DNA of 64,000 nucleotides from Collinsella aerofaciens. GTDB taxonomy: Bacteria > Actinomycetota > Coriobacteriia > Coriobacteriales > Coriobacteriaceae. The notes under the pieces are model-generated. The model was not told where the DNA came from. It was given only the letters and a program-made list of their open reading frames with translations, and made no database searches. The position numbers and the translations under genes were made by a program. Below are positions 51,332-60,266 of this stretch, in pieces; positions within the stretch are counted from its first letter, which is position 1; each line of letters starts with the position of its first letter. The DNA is taken from assembly GCF_018785265.1 (NCBI RefSeq), contig NZ_WQPK01000036.1, positions 1 through 64,000 of the forward strand, given 5' to 3'.

Positions 51332-52050
51332 TCGTCACCTTCTTTGGCACATGGCTCAGCGGTGGCCGCGGTAGCCACGTCAGCATCAGGTTCCGCAGAA
51401 GTATCCTTCCCCTGGGCCCTGACCGCCACCGGTGCCGGACCAACCTGAATATCCCCGCGCGCCCAATCGCCATCGAGTGCACGCGCCACCCAGTGATAGA
51501 TGGGAATCGTGAAGAAGATCAGCGCAGCAAAGGGGCCGGCACCAAACAGGAACATCAGTAAAAAGAACAGCAGCCAGCACACGGCCCAATACGGGAATGA
51601 CTGGAACGGACCCTTCACCGGAGTCGGACCAGCCGCACCGGTACCCGTCACCTGAGCCGTCGCCGCATTGGCAGCCTGCGCACTCCAGCTTGCCGCCTGC
51701 GCCGCCTTGGCTGCCGCGTCACTTGCCTGCGTTGCCGCCTCGGTGGCGCGCGCCGCCGCCTCATGGGTGCGGGCGCGCTCTGCCGCCTCGGCCTCGCGCT
51801 GACGAGTGCGGTCCTCGTTCTCAAACTCGATATCGTCCTCAATCTCATCGCTCGGATTGAGCAGCTCGTCCAGACTCACACCATAGAGCTTGGCGAGCGA
51901 GATCAGGTTCTCGGTATCGGGCGAGCTCTCCGCACGCTCCCATTTACTAACCGCCTGGCGCGACAGCCCCAGCTTTCGCGCCAGCCCTTCTTGGCTAAAG
52001 CCCTTGCTGCGGCGAAGGTCGGCGAGCCGCTGCGCAGTTTCTACATTCAT
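51328..52050 (-). CDS. XRE-family regulator with membrane segments
   Basis: The 240-residue protein starts with a helix-turn-helix (about residues 5-58; LRRSKGFSQEGLARKLGLSR, AVSKWERAESSPDTENL). An acidic and Ala-rich coiled region follows (about 68-125), then two hydrophobic segments (about 145-190) and a polar tail. A membrane-tethered repressor that senses envelope state would fit. The ATG at 52050 has AGGAGG; the frame is open to 52299. It is translationally coupled to the DUF4097 gene. Confidence 0.9.
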   Translation of the reverse strand: MNVETAQRLADLRRSKGFSQEGLARKLGLSRQAVSKWERAESSPDTENLISLAKLYGVSLDELLNPSDEIEDDIEFENEDRTRQREAEAAERARTHEAAARATEAATQASDAAAKAAQAASWSAQAANAATAQVTGTGAAGPTPVKGPFQSFPYWAVCWLLFFLLMFLFGAGPFAALIFFTIPIYHWVARALDGDWARGDIQVGPAPVAVRAQGKDTSAEPDADVATAATAEPCAKEGDE

Positions 52051-52317
52051 GGTTCCTCCTATGTGATGCCAGCCGTGCCGCCGGACCGTTTTTGTTCTTA
52101 AGGCGCCTTGCACAGTTAAAAATCTATCCGCCACCGCCAAAAGCATGCCACCTATTCTAGTGAGATTTTTGACAACCGGCGGTTGCGGGCACATATGAGC
52201 TGCGGAAATGTGTCCAAACAAAGCAATGACCCACGGCTCGGTTGTCCCCGTTGCGGCGTTAACGGTAGTATGGTCGTACTGTTTATTCCGCACCGCCAAC
52301 GGAGGGAGTTCCGCGCC

Positions 52318-53190
52318 GTGAACCGCGATTTCGCCTCATCGCTCATCCAGCTCAACAATACGTTCTATCGCGAGCACTCCGCTTCCTTTTCCGATACGCG
52401 CCAGGCCCCGTGGCCCGGCTGGGTGCGCACCATGGACATCGCGCTCGGGCAGCTCAACGCCGCCACGATCGAGCATCCCGTCCGCGTCTTCGATCTTGCC
52501 TGCGGCAATATGCGATTCGAGAACTTTGCCGCCGGCGGCGCACTTGCCGCCAAGGGCGTCGACGGCGCAAACCCCTCGGCAGATGCCAGCTGCCCGTTTG
52601 AGTTCTATGGTGTCGACTCGTGCCAAGACCTGGCTATCGATGCACATGGCCACGCGCTTCGCATTCCCAACCTGCACTTCCAGGAACTCGACGTGCTCGA
52701 CGCCCTCATGAAGCTCAACCCCGCCGAGACGCCCGACGTGCTTTTCGACGCCCCGCTCGCCGACATCTCGGTCTGCTTTGGCTTTATGCACCACGTGCCA
52801 TCGTGCGAGTACCGCGTACGTGTGCTCGACGCCCTGGTGCGCCAGACGCGCCCAGGCGGCATCATCGCCATCAGCTTTTGGGAGTTTATGAACGACGAGC
52901 GCATGGCGCGCAAGGCCGTTCGAGCCGAGGCCCGCGCCGAGCTCACCCCGCCGTTTGAGGGTTACGATTCCGCGCAGTTTGAAGCCGGCGACCACCTCAT
53001 TGGCTGGCAAAACGACCGCCACGCCTACCGCTATTGCCATCACTTTGACGATCAGCAAATCACCGACCTGGTGCGCGGCGTCCGTACGTTCTACAAGAGC
53101 GGCGAGGTCCCCGTGCGCGAGCTTGAGCGCTTCCATGCCGACGGTCGCAGCGGCGAGCTCAACCGCTATGTGATCCTCAAGCGCCTGTAG
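52318..53190 (+). CDS. Trm9-like class I SAM methyltransferase
   Basis: The 290-residue protein begins NRDFASSLIQLNNTFYREHS and carries SFSDTRQAPWPGW, which resembles the F-S-x-T-R-x-x-x-W-P signature of Trm9/ALKBH8 tRNA methyltransferases. A SAM site follows (VRVFDLACGNMRF), then FGFMHHVPS and a late IIAISFWEFM. Trm9 esterifies cm5U34 made by Elp3 to mcm5U. With elp3 in the same neighbourhood, a similar role is proposed here but is not shown. The GTG at 52318 with GGAGGGAG upstream is the likely start, though the spacing is a little long. Confidence 0.78.
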   Translation: MNRDFASSLIQLNNTFYREHSASFSDTRQAPWPGWVRTMDIALGQLNAATIEHPVRVFDLACGNMRFENFAAGGALAAKGVDGANPSADASCPFEFYGVDSCQDLAIDAHGHALRIPNLHFQELDVLDALMKLNPAETPDVLFDAPLADISVCFGFMHHVPSCEYRVRVLDALVRQTRPGGIIAISFWEFMNDERMARKAVRAEARAELTPPFEGYDSAQFEAGDHLIGWQNDRHAYRYCHHFDDQQITDLVRGVRTFYKSGEVPVRELERFHADGRSGELNRYVILKRL

Positions 53191-53309
53191 GCACCGACGA
53201 CTCGCCGTCGAGCCGCACCGCGTCTTTCGGACAAACTATGCCCACCCTTTTTTCAACCCATTGACGGAACGCGCAGCTATGCGTTCCATACTTATGACCA
53301 AGGAGCCTC

Positions 53310-54149
53310 ATGGGAGCCGTCCACGTTCGCACGCCTAAGAACTTTGTGCTCGAGGAGCGCCTGGAGCGCTACACCGATGCGATCGAGACGAACCCCGAGG
53401 CTTATGCCGGAGATTGGCGCGAGGCTTGCGCGCCAGCTGGCAGCAAGCCCTTCGAACACCTTCACCTGGATCTTGGCTGTGGCAAGGGAACCTATCTGGT
53501 CGAGCGCGCCCACCGCGAGCCCGACACCCTCTTTATCGGCATGGACCAGGAGCCCATCTGCATCGCCTATGCCGCGCAGAAAATCTGCGAGCAGGAACTG
53601 ACCAACGCACTCGTCCTGCCCCGAGGCGCCGCATCGCTGCCGCAGCTGTTTGACACAGGCGAGCTCGATGCCATCACCATCAACTTTCCCACGCCGCAGC
53701 CCAAGGCCAAGTACGCCAAAAAACGACTCGTCCATGTCCACCATCTGATGCTCTACCGCCCGCTCCTTGCAGCCGGCGCCACCGTCACGCTGCGAACCGA
53801 CAGCAAGCCATTGCGCGACTACGCCCTGGGGCAGTTTGCCGCGGCCGGCTACGACACGCTTTGGGTAAGTGACGACGTCCGCCGCGACCATCCCGAGCAC
53901 CCCGAGACCGAATATGAATGCCGCACGCGCGAGATGGGTGCCGTCGTCTACGGCATTTGCGCCACACCCGGCGAGAAGCCTACCGAAGAGCAACTCGTAG
54001 CAGGCCGAGCGCAGGAGCAAAGCCTTGCCTGCTACCTGCCCGATAACCTCGATGAGCTCACCTATGTACCTCTGGGCATGGAAGAGGCCGTCGAGAACTT
54101 TAGAAACCGCGCCCGCAAGGGCAAGAAGCGTCTGCCGCAAGAGTCCTAG
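53310..54149 (+). CDS. trmB: TrmB-like tRNA (guanine-N7)-methyltransferase
   Basis: The 279-residue protein has the TrmB layout: LHLDLGCGKGTYLVERAHRE, FIGMDQEPICIAYAAQKI, and NFPTPQPKAKYAKKRLVH where the family has PDPWPKKRHHKRR. The later TDSKPLRDYALGQFAAAGY is also family-like. The enzyme methylates G46 of tRNA. The catalytic loop differs from the consensus (Asp to Thr, Trp to Gln), so activity or specificity may have shifted. AAGGAG precedes the ATG. It follows the Trm9-like gene on the same strand. Confidence 0.82.
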   Translation: MGAVHVRTPKNFVLEERLERYTDAIETNPEAYAGDWREACAPAGSKPFEHLHLDLGCGKGTYLVERAHREPDTLFIGMDQEPICIAYAAQKICEQELTNALVLPRGAASLPQLFDTGELDAITINFPTPQPKAKYAKKRLVHVHHLMLYRPLLAAGATVTLRTDSKPLRDYALGQFAAAGYDTLWVSDDVRRDHPEHPETEYECRTREMGAVVYGICATPGEKPTEEQLVAGRAQEQSLACYLPDNLDELTYVPLGMEEAVENFRNRARKGKKRLPQES

Positions 54150-54215
54150 GGGCTTCTTATGGTCGCGGCGTCGGCAAACAAGCGCAAGTAGGCGCCAGCG
54201 AACGACCCTCAAAAC

Positions 54216-54337
54216 CTAAGTGAGTAGACTTTTTTGCAATAGCCAAGCACAACCCGCATAACGAAACTAAAACCGCAGGTAAAGCCCTTGCGCAAAAGCC
54301 ATGTGCTCGCGATATTGCAAAAAGTCTACTCACTTAG
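54216..54337. repeat. Long inverted repeat, about 24-bp arms
   Basis: CTAAGTGAGTAGACTTTTTT (from 54216) to GCAAT (54240) pairs with ATTGCAAAAAGTCTACTCAC to TTAG (54314-54337), with one base of length difference. The loop is 73 bases and holds an AGCACA/TGTGCT inner pair. It lies between trmB and the helicase gene. Confidence 0.85.
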
Positions 54338-54458
54338 CCGGCAACTACACCAAACGGCTGGGCAGAACGCCCATTTCCTGCATTTTCTTGCCTGCGAACG
54401 CATCGATGCGACGCTACGCCATAATAGTTGGCGGACAATCGCGAGAGAAAGCAACCAC

Positions 54459-57140
54459 ATGGCACAGACCACGACAGATACCGCCGCCAGCACCGTCTCC
54501 GGCGCCGGCGCCGCCAGCTCATTCTCGGGCGGCACGGGAACCGAAGCCGAGTTCGGCTCGCTCGGCGCGCTCTCCCCCACCTGGTGGGAGCCCGAGGATG
54601 GTAGTGAGCCCGAACCATGGCTCACGCCCGATCAGGCCTTCGAACGCTTCTTTGAATGGACGAGCGACCGCGGCATTGAACTGTGGGATCACCAAGAAGA
54701 GGCCCTCATGGATCTTGCCGCCGGCGATCACGTCATTTTGGGAACACCGACCGGATCGGGCAAGTCGCTTGTCGCGCTGGGCATACTCTTTATGGGCATG
54801 GCGCAGGGCAAGCGCTGCTACTACACGGCTCCTATCAAGGCTCTGGTCAGCGAAAAGTTCTTCGACCTGGTACAGGTGCTCGGCCGCGATAACGTCGGTA
54901 TGATCACCGGCGACACGCACATCAACACCAAGGCGCCCGTCATCTGCTGCACGGCAGAGATCCTTGCCAACGACGCACTGCGCGAGGGCGAAGATGCCGA
55001 TGTTGGCTGCGTCGCCATGGACGAGTTCCACTACTTTGCCGACCCTGATCGCGGTTGGGCCTGGCAGGTGCCGCTGCTCACCCTGCCTCACACGCAATTC
55101 ATGCTCATGAGCGCCACGCTCGGCGATGTCACTGCCATCGCCGCCTCACTCGAGGAACACACCGGCGCTACCTGCGACTTAGTCGTCGATGCCCCGCGCC
55201 CCGTGCCGCTGAGCTACGACTACGTGACAACCTCGCTCGAGGGCACCGTCGAGCTCGCCATGCGCCGTGGAGAGGCCCCGCTCTATATCGTGCACTTTAG
55301 CCAGGATGCCGCCCTTGCGACGGCACAGTCGCTCGCCAACTTTGGCATTGCCAGCAAGGAGCAGCGCGAGGCCATCAAGGAGGCGGCCAAGGGCACGAGC
55401 TTCTCGACGGCCTTCGGCAAGATCCTCAAGCGCTTACTCGGCTGCGGCGTCGGCGTGCACCATGCTGGCATGTTGCCGCGCTATCGCCTACTGATCGAGC
55501 GCCTGGCGCAGCAGGGCCTGTTGCCCGTCATTTGCGGCACCGATACGCTCGGCGTCGGCATCAACGTGCCCATCCACACCGTGGTCCTCACCGCACTCAC
55601 CAAGTTCGATGGCTACAAGATGCGTCGCCTGCGCGCCCGCGAGTTCCATCAGATTGCCGGTCGTGCCGGCCGCTCGGGCTTCGATACCGAGGGTATGGTC
55701 ATCGCCGAGGCCCCGGAGCACGAGATCGAGAACGCCAAGCTCATGGCCAAGGCGGGCGACGACCCCAAAAAGCTCCGCAAGATTAAAAAGAAGAAGGCCC
55801 CCGAGGGCTTTGTCACCTGGAACAAGCAGACCTTTGAGCGCCTGATTGAGACTCAGCCCGAGACGCTCAAGCCGCGACTTCGCATCACACACTCCATGGT
55901 GATTAGCGTGGTCGAGCAGGGCGGCGACGCTCGCGCCCGCGTGCACGACCTCATCGAGACAAGCCTGCAAACGCTCGAGGAAAAGGCAAAACTCGATGAG
56001 CGTGCCGACGAGATCTTCGCCACGCTCATCGACTCCGGCGTCGTCGTGCGCACCGAGGTGCCGCCCGCACCCGACGCTCCGGCTGACGCCGCGCCGGACA
56101 TCGACTACGCGCTGACGGTCGACCTGCCCGAGGACTTTGCGCTCGACCAGCCGCTCTCGCCGTTTTTGCTTGCCGCGCTGGAGCTACTCGACCCCGAGAG
56201 TGAGACCTATACCATGGACCTCATCTCGATGGTCGAGGCTACGCTCGAGGACCCCAAGCAGGTATTGCGCGCACAGGAGCGCGCTGCACGCGATCGCGCG
56301 ATGGCCGAAATGAAGGCTGACGGCGTCGAATATGAGGAACGCCTGGAGCGCATCCAGGATGTCACCTACGAAAAGCCGCTCGAGGACTTGCTCGATGCCG
56401 CCTTCGACAAGTACTGCCAGGAAGTACCCTGGGCCAACGACTACCAGCTCTCGCCCAAGAGCGTCCTGCGCGACATGCTGGAGAGCGCGAGCGACTTTAA
56501 GGGCTATATCCAAAAGCTCGGCATCGCCCGCTCCGAGGGTATTCTGCTTCGCTACCTAGCCGAGGCCTACCGTTCGCTCGATCGCACCGTGCCCATCGAG
56601 AAGCGCGACGAGCGCCTGCGCGACATTATCTCGTGGCTGGGCTTTGTGGTACGCTCGGTGGACTCGAGCCTGGTGGACGAGTGGGAGAACGCCGGCAACC
56701 CCGCCGCACTCGACGCCGCACCGCCGCAGGGCATCGACGAAGTCGTGGCGGACCGCCGCGGCTGTACGCTGTTGGTGCGCAACGCGCTCTTCCGCCGCGT
56801 GTCCCTTGCCGCCCGCGAGCGCGTTCGCGACCTGGGCGAGCTCGACGACGACTGGGGCATGAGCGAGATCCGCTGGCAAAAAGCACTCGATGCCTACCAT
56901 GAGCAGCACGAGGAGATCCTCACCGACGGAGACGCCCGCAGCGCCGCGATGTTTTCCATCGACGAGTCCGACGAGAAGACCGCGCACGTATGGCACGTGC
57001 ACCAGATCTTTGCCGACAAGGATGGCGACCACGATTTTGGCATCATGGGCGATGTCGATCTGGACGCCACGCAAGACGGTGGCGAGGTCATCTTCAAGAA
57101 CTACCGCGTCGGCTTTATCGAGGATCTGCTCGAAGACTAA
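54459..57140 (+). CDS. DUF3516 DEAD/DEAH-box helicase
   Basis: The 893-residue superfamily 2 helicase has motif I GTPTGSGKSLVALG (near residue 97), DEFH in VAMDEFHYFADPDRGWAW (near 186), MSATLGD, motif V GTDTLGVGINVPIHTVV and motif VI HQIAGRAGRSGF (near 396). The large C-terminal part (YALTVDLPEDFALDQPLSPF to the end) is the DUF3516 region found in actinobacterial helicases of the Ski2-like group. Probably an RNA or DNA helicase; the substrate is unknown. The ATG at 54459 is the first residue of a plausible start; the open frame runs from 54288 inside the repeat. Confidence 0.9.
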   Translation: MAQTTTDTAASTVSGAGAASSFSGGTGTEAEFGSLGALSPTWWEPEDGSEPEPWLTPDQAFERFFEWTSDRGIELWDHQEEALMDLAAGDHVILGTPTGSGKSLVALGILFMGMAQGKRCYYTAPIKALVSEKFFDLVQVLGRDNVGMITGDTHINTKAPVICCTAEILANDALREGEDADVGCVAMDEFHYFADPDRGWAWQVPLLTLPHTQFMLMSATLGDVTAIAASLEEHTGATCDLVVDAPRPVPLSYDYVTTSLEGTVELAMRRGEAPLYIVHFSQDAALATAQSLANFGIASKEQREAIKEAAKGTSFSTAFGKILKRLLGCGVGVHHAGMLPRYRLLIERLAQQGLLPVICGTDTLGVGINVPIHTVVLTALTKFDGYKMRRLRAREFHQIAGRAGRSGFDTEGMVIAEAPEHEIENAKLMAKAGDDPKKLRKIKKKKAPEGFVTWNKQTFERLIETQPETLKPRLRITHSMVISVVEQGGDARARVHDLIETSLQTLEEKAKLDERADEIFATLIDSGVVVRTEVPPAPDAPADAAPDIDYALTVDLPEDFALDQPLSPFLLAALELLDPESETYTMDLISMVEATLEDPKQVLRAQERAARDRAMAEMKADGVEYEERLERIQDVTYEKPLEDLLDAAFDKYCQEVPWANDYQLSPKSVLRDMLESASDFKGYIQKLGIARSEGILLRYLAEAYRSLDRTVPIEKRDERLRDIISWLGFVVRSVDSSLVDEWENAGNPAALDAAPPQGIDEVVADRRGCTLLVRNALFRRVSLAARERVRDLGELDDDWGMSEIRWQKALDAYHEQHEEILTDGDARSAAMFSIDESDEKTAHVWHVHQIFADKDGDHDFGIMGDVDLDATQDGGEVIFKNYRVGFIEDLLED

Positions 57141-57163
57141 CCGGGCACAATGGAACGAAACGA

Positions 57164-57203
57164 AGCGGGGCCGCTGGCAACATCGCCAGCGGCCCCGCTT
57201 TTT
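57164..57203. terminator. Terminator between helicase and DUF2130 gene
   Basis: The perfect stem AGCGGGGCCGCTGGC/GCCAGCGGCCCCGCT with a six-base loop is followed by TTTTG on the plus strand. The convergent gene ends 17 bases on. Confidence 0.93.
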
Positions 57204-57220
57204 GCGCGATACGCTATCCC

Positions 57221-58978
57221 CTACTCGGCATCCTCGACCTCATACGAATCCGCCTCGGCGGGCTCATCGTTTGTCTCTAGCGCAGCCCCGCGCGCCTCGT
57301 CAAAGGCGGCCTTCATGGTCTTGTTGCCCCACGTGAGCTTGCGAATGGTAAGATCGTCGGCTTTCTTGTTGGCTAGGCGCAGGTTGTTCTCGGAGGACAG
57401 CAACGCCTCCTTGGTTTTCTGCAGATGGCTAATCGTCTTGTCGATTTCATCGATCGCCGTTTGAAACTTGCGGCTCGCGATCTCGTAGTTGCGACCGAAA
57501 TCATTCTTGAACTTTTCCATCTTGGCTTCGAAGTTCGTGACGTCGATATTCTGCTGCTTGTACTCCGCCAGCTCCTGCTTATAGCGCAGCGAACCCATAG
57601 CGGCGTTGCGCAGCAGCGTAATCATGGGAATGAAGAACTGCGGGCGGATCACGTACATCTTCTCATAGCGGTAACTCACGTCGACGATACCCGCGTTATA
57701 GAGCTCGCTCTCGGGCTCGAGCAGTGTGCAGAGCACCGCGTACTCACAGCCTTTTTGGCGACGATCGTGATCGAGTTTCTTAAAGAAGTCCTCGTTTTTA
57801 TGCTTGGTCGCGGTCTCATCGTTCTCGTTTTTCATCTCGAACATAATCGAAATGACCTCGTTGCCGCTCGCGTCGCACTCGCGGAAGATAAAGTCGCCCT
57901 TGGTGCCCTCGGACGCATCGTTATCTTTCTCGAAGTACGCATTAGGAAACGCCGTCATGCGCAGACGGTTAAACTCGGTCTCGCAGTGCTGCTCGAGCGA
58001 CTCGCCCACCATCTTGGTGGACAGGCGGACCTTCATATCCTTAAGGCGCTCAATCTCTTCGTCCTTGTAGCGAATCAACTCGTCGCTCACGCGCTTGGCC
58101 TGCGCAAGCTCGAGCTCGTGCGCTGCTCTGGCCTGTTCCTCGCGCGAATCGCGCACCGCCAGCTCGCTCGTCAGTTTGGCACGTGCCTCGTCACGCTCAC
58201 GCTCTGCCGCGGCGACCGCCTCCGATAGGTTCATTTTGGCCGTCAGCTCCTGTTCGCGCAGCTGCGCACGCAGGCCCTCGGCCTCCTGCTCAGACTGAGC
58301 CTTTGCGGCGGAAAACTTCTCTTGTATCTTCGCGCGATAGTCAGCAAGCGTGCGCTCAGCCTCGCCGCGAGCAGCATCGATCTCACGCTGCGACTCGGCC
58401 GCAGCGGCGGCAAGCGCCATCTCCTGGGCCTTGTCCGCCGCGGCAAGCCTGGCCTGCAGCTCGGCAATCTGGGCATCACGTGCAGCCAAATCGTTTTGAG
58501 CAGCATTGCGCGCCGAAGCCTCGGCAAGCTTGGCTTCGTCATCCTTGCGTCCCAGCTGCGCACGCAAATTGTCAATCTCGCGCTGAAGCTCAGCATTCTC
58601 CTTTTGAGCATCGGCACGGGCCTCAACCGCTGCACGCTGGCTTGCACCCTCACGCTCTGCGGCAGCGCCCTCGAGCTTGGCACGCAGCTCAGCAAGCTCA
58701 GCATCGCGCTTGGCAACCTCTTGTGCCAACTGCCGAGCTGCAGCATTCTTCTGCTCGACAAGCTGAGCATTGCGCTGAGACTCTGCCTTTTGCAAGGCGG
58801 CCGTCGAACGCGAGCGCTCAAGTTCTAGCGCCTGCTCGCCCTCGCGCTGGACTGCCTTCACACGCTCATCCAGGTCGCGCGAGAACTCGGCATCGCGCAC
58901 TTGCTTGACGATATCCGCATAGCCGGACGCATCGACCTTGAAAACTTCGCCACAATGCGGGCACTTGATCTCATTCAT
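57221..58978 (-). CDS. DUF2130 protein: zinc ribbon, long coiled coil, possible nuclease-fold core
   Basis: The 585-residue protein opens with half a zinc ribbon (CPHCGEVF), then a coiled coil of about 290 residues rich in Ala, Glu, Arg and Lys. The conserved DUF2130 core follows ([15 protein letters not shown]..., [46 protein letters not shown]). The core's D...D...FEMK pattern resembles a PD-(D/E)xK nuclease site, but this is inference. No partner gene is adjacent. Terminators lie on both sides. Confidence 0.85.
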   Translation of the reverse strand: MNEIKCPHCGEVFKVDASGYADIVKQVRDAEFSRDLDERVKAVQREGEQALELERSRSTAALQKAESQRNAQLVEQKNAAARQLAQEVAKRDAELAELRAKLEGAAAEREGASQRAAVEARADAQKENAELQREIDNLRAQLGRKDDEAKLAEASARNAAQNDLAARDAQIAELQARLAAADKAQEMALAAAAAESQREIDAARGEAERTLADYRAKIQEKFSAAKAQSEQEAEGLRAQLREQELTAKMNLSEAVAAAERERDEARAKLTSELAVRDSREEQARAAHELELAQAKRVSDELIRYKDEEIERLKDMKVRLSTKMVGESLEQHCETEFNRLRMTAFPNAYFEKDNDASEGTKGDFIFRECDASGNEVISIMFEMKNENDETATKHKNEDFFKKLDHDRRQKGCEYAVLCTLLEPESELYNAGIVDVSYRYEKMYVIRPQFFIPMITLLRNAAMGSLRYKQELAEYKQQNIDVTNFEAKMEKFKNDFGRNYEIASRKFQTAIDEIDKTISHLQKTKEALLSSENNLRLANKKADDLTIRKLTWGNKTMKAAFDEARGAALETNDEPAEADSYEVEDAE

Positions 58979-59035
58979 AGCAGCTCCTCGATGGACGCAA
59001 ATTTCAACCGCCTACACTCTACCGCGCCGCGCGGA

Positions 59036-59070
59036 CAAAAAAGACGCCGCCGCCATAATGGCAACGGCGC
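59036..59070 (-). terminator. Terminator of the metallophosphoesterase gene
   Basis: On the minus strand a GCGCCGTTGCCA/TGGCGGCGGCG-type stem (59045-59070) is followed by TCTTTTTTG. It lies about 60 bases after that gene's stop. Confidence 0.8.
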
Positions 59071-59074
59071 CAGA

Positions 59075-59110
59075 ACCACCACAAAGGTGCCTGTCCCCTT
59101 TTGTGGCGGT
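59075..59110. repeat. Palindrome with GGGGACAGG motif
   Basis: ACCACCACAAAGG and CCTTTTGTGGCGGT flank a short TGCCTGTC-type loop. On the minus strand it reads AAAAGGGGACAGGCACCTTT, the same central motif as the palindrome at 44957-44989. Confidence 0.8.
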
Positions 59111-59129
59111 TTGTGTGACGGTTCGAGAA

Positions 59130-59675
59130 TTACAGTCCAAAGAAGCCGAGGATTTGGTCTCGGCTTACGGGCTTGCACTCGTTGGCGTCGAGGCCGACAT
59201 CGTAGCGAAAGATAGGACGTTCGCGGTCGCGGTTGCGCACGTTGGTCCGGTCTCCCCTGCTGTGGATATGCCCGTGCAGCATGATGGCGCCACGTGCCTT
59301 GCCATTCCAGCTAAGCATGGGGTAGTGGCTCATAACCAGACGATGGCCCTTGGCATAGCCGGGGGCAATCTCCAGATAATCACGCACGTCTTCCCAAATT
59401 TGCGGTGCATCGGGATCTTCCCAATCGACGTCATGGTTGCCCCGTATGAGCGTCACATTCTTGCATTCGATACGCTCGCGCAGGCGCACAGCATCCGCCA
59501 GGGGCAAACGATAGGTAAAGTCACCCAGAATATAGAGGCGGTCATCCGCAGCCACGCACTCATTGATGGCATCGATGACCTTGCGGTTCATCTCCTCGAC
59601 CGAGCCAAACGGTCGATCCATATCGTGCAGGATATTCGTATCGCCCAGGTGCAGGTCGGCGGTAAACCACATCAT
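59130..59675 (-). CDS. Metallophosphoesterase
   Basis: The 181-residue protein has the calcineurin-like motifs: FTADLHLGD, ILGDFTYR, LIRGNHDVDW, VMSHYPMLSW and LHGHIHSRGD. These supply the residues for a two-metal site. It is a small single-domain phosphoesterase of unknown substrate. The first two codons are both ATG; no strong ribosome binding site decides between them. A terminator follows. A 59-residue gene lies just upstream on the same strand. Confidence 0.9.
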   Translation of the reverse strand: MMWFTADLHLGDTNILHDMDRPFGSVEEMNRKVIDAINECVAADDRLYILGDFTYRLPLADAVRLRERIECKNVTLIRGNHDVDWEDPDAPQIWEDVRDYLEIAPGYAKGHRLVMSHYPMLSWNGKARGAIMLHGHIHSRGDRTNVRNRDRERPIFRYDVGLDANECKPVSRDQILGFFGL

Positions 59676-59741
59676 CGTCTATACCCTCATTTCGCAACGC
59701 GTCTAAGACCTGTTTAGTATACAGACGCAGCGATGCGACGG

Positions 59742-59921
59742 TTACCCAAAGAGACCACCAAACAGTCCGCGGCGGCGTTTGTCTTTCTTTTTCGAAGCGT
59801 CACCCTGAGCGTTCTTATCCTGCCGCTTCTTACGATCCCGCTCCAACTCATTGTCATCGAGTAGCATATCCCACTCAAACGGATCGTCTGTCAAATCGAA
59901 CTGGTCGTCGTCATCAAACAT
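59742..59921 (-). CDS. Small charged protein (59 residues), unknown function
   Basis: An ATG with GGGAG eleven bases upstream opens a 59-codon frame. The product has an acidic first half (MFDDDDQFDLTDDPFEWDML) and a basic second half (DRKKRQDKN, KKKDKRRRG) ending in LFGGLFG. It has no membrane segment. It lies 18 bases past the HIRAN-protein stop on the same strand, so the two are probably co-transcribed. No family is recognised; the opposite charges suggest binding to a partner or nucleic acid. Confidence 0.7.
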   Translation of the reverse strand: MFDDDDQFDLTDDPFEWDMLLDDNELERDRKKRQDKNAQGDASKKKDKRRRGLFGGLFG

Positions 59922-59939
59922 GGCAGTCTCCCTAACCGA

Positions 59940-60266
59940 TTAGCGAGCATCCACCACGTAGAGTCCAACACGCACCTGATGCCACGGGCTGTGCTCGGGG
60001 GCAACCTGCTGCACGCGCGCCTCAAATACACCCTCGTGTCCGTAATACATCATCACGGATAGCGGGCCGACCTCGTTTCCCGGAACATAGCCGAGCTTGG
60101 TGTTGCCGTAGTAGATTGCAACCGCCTCGGAATCATGGGGATTATCGCGCTCGGCACGCAGCGTCAGCTTATCGCCCACTTTAAGATCGCCTAGGACCAA
60201 AGCGCCGTCGGCATATTGAAATCCTGCGATATGAAATGACAGAAGAACACGTGAAGGCTCGTACAT
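59940..60266 (-). CDS. Stand-alone HIRAN-domain protein
   Basis: The 108-residue protein is a HIRAN domain almost end to end: FHIAGFQYADGALVLGDL, LTLRAERDNPHDSEAVAIYY, KLGYVPGNEVGPLS. HIRAN domains bind DNA ends or damaged DNA, as in the HLTF helicase; bacterial members often stand alone. No helicase is fused. A GGAG motif lies upstream of the ATG. It forms a pair with the 59-residue gene. Confidence 0.86.
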   Translation of the reverse strand: MYEPSRVLLSFHIAGFQYADGALVLGDLKVGDKLTLRAERDNPHDSEAVAIYYGNTKLGYVPGNEVGPLSVMMYYGHEGVFEARVQQVAPEHSPWHQVRVGLYVVDAR

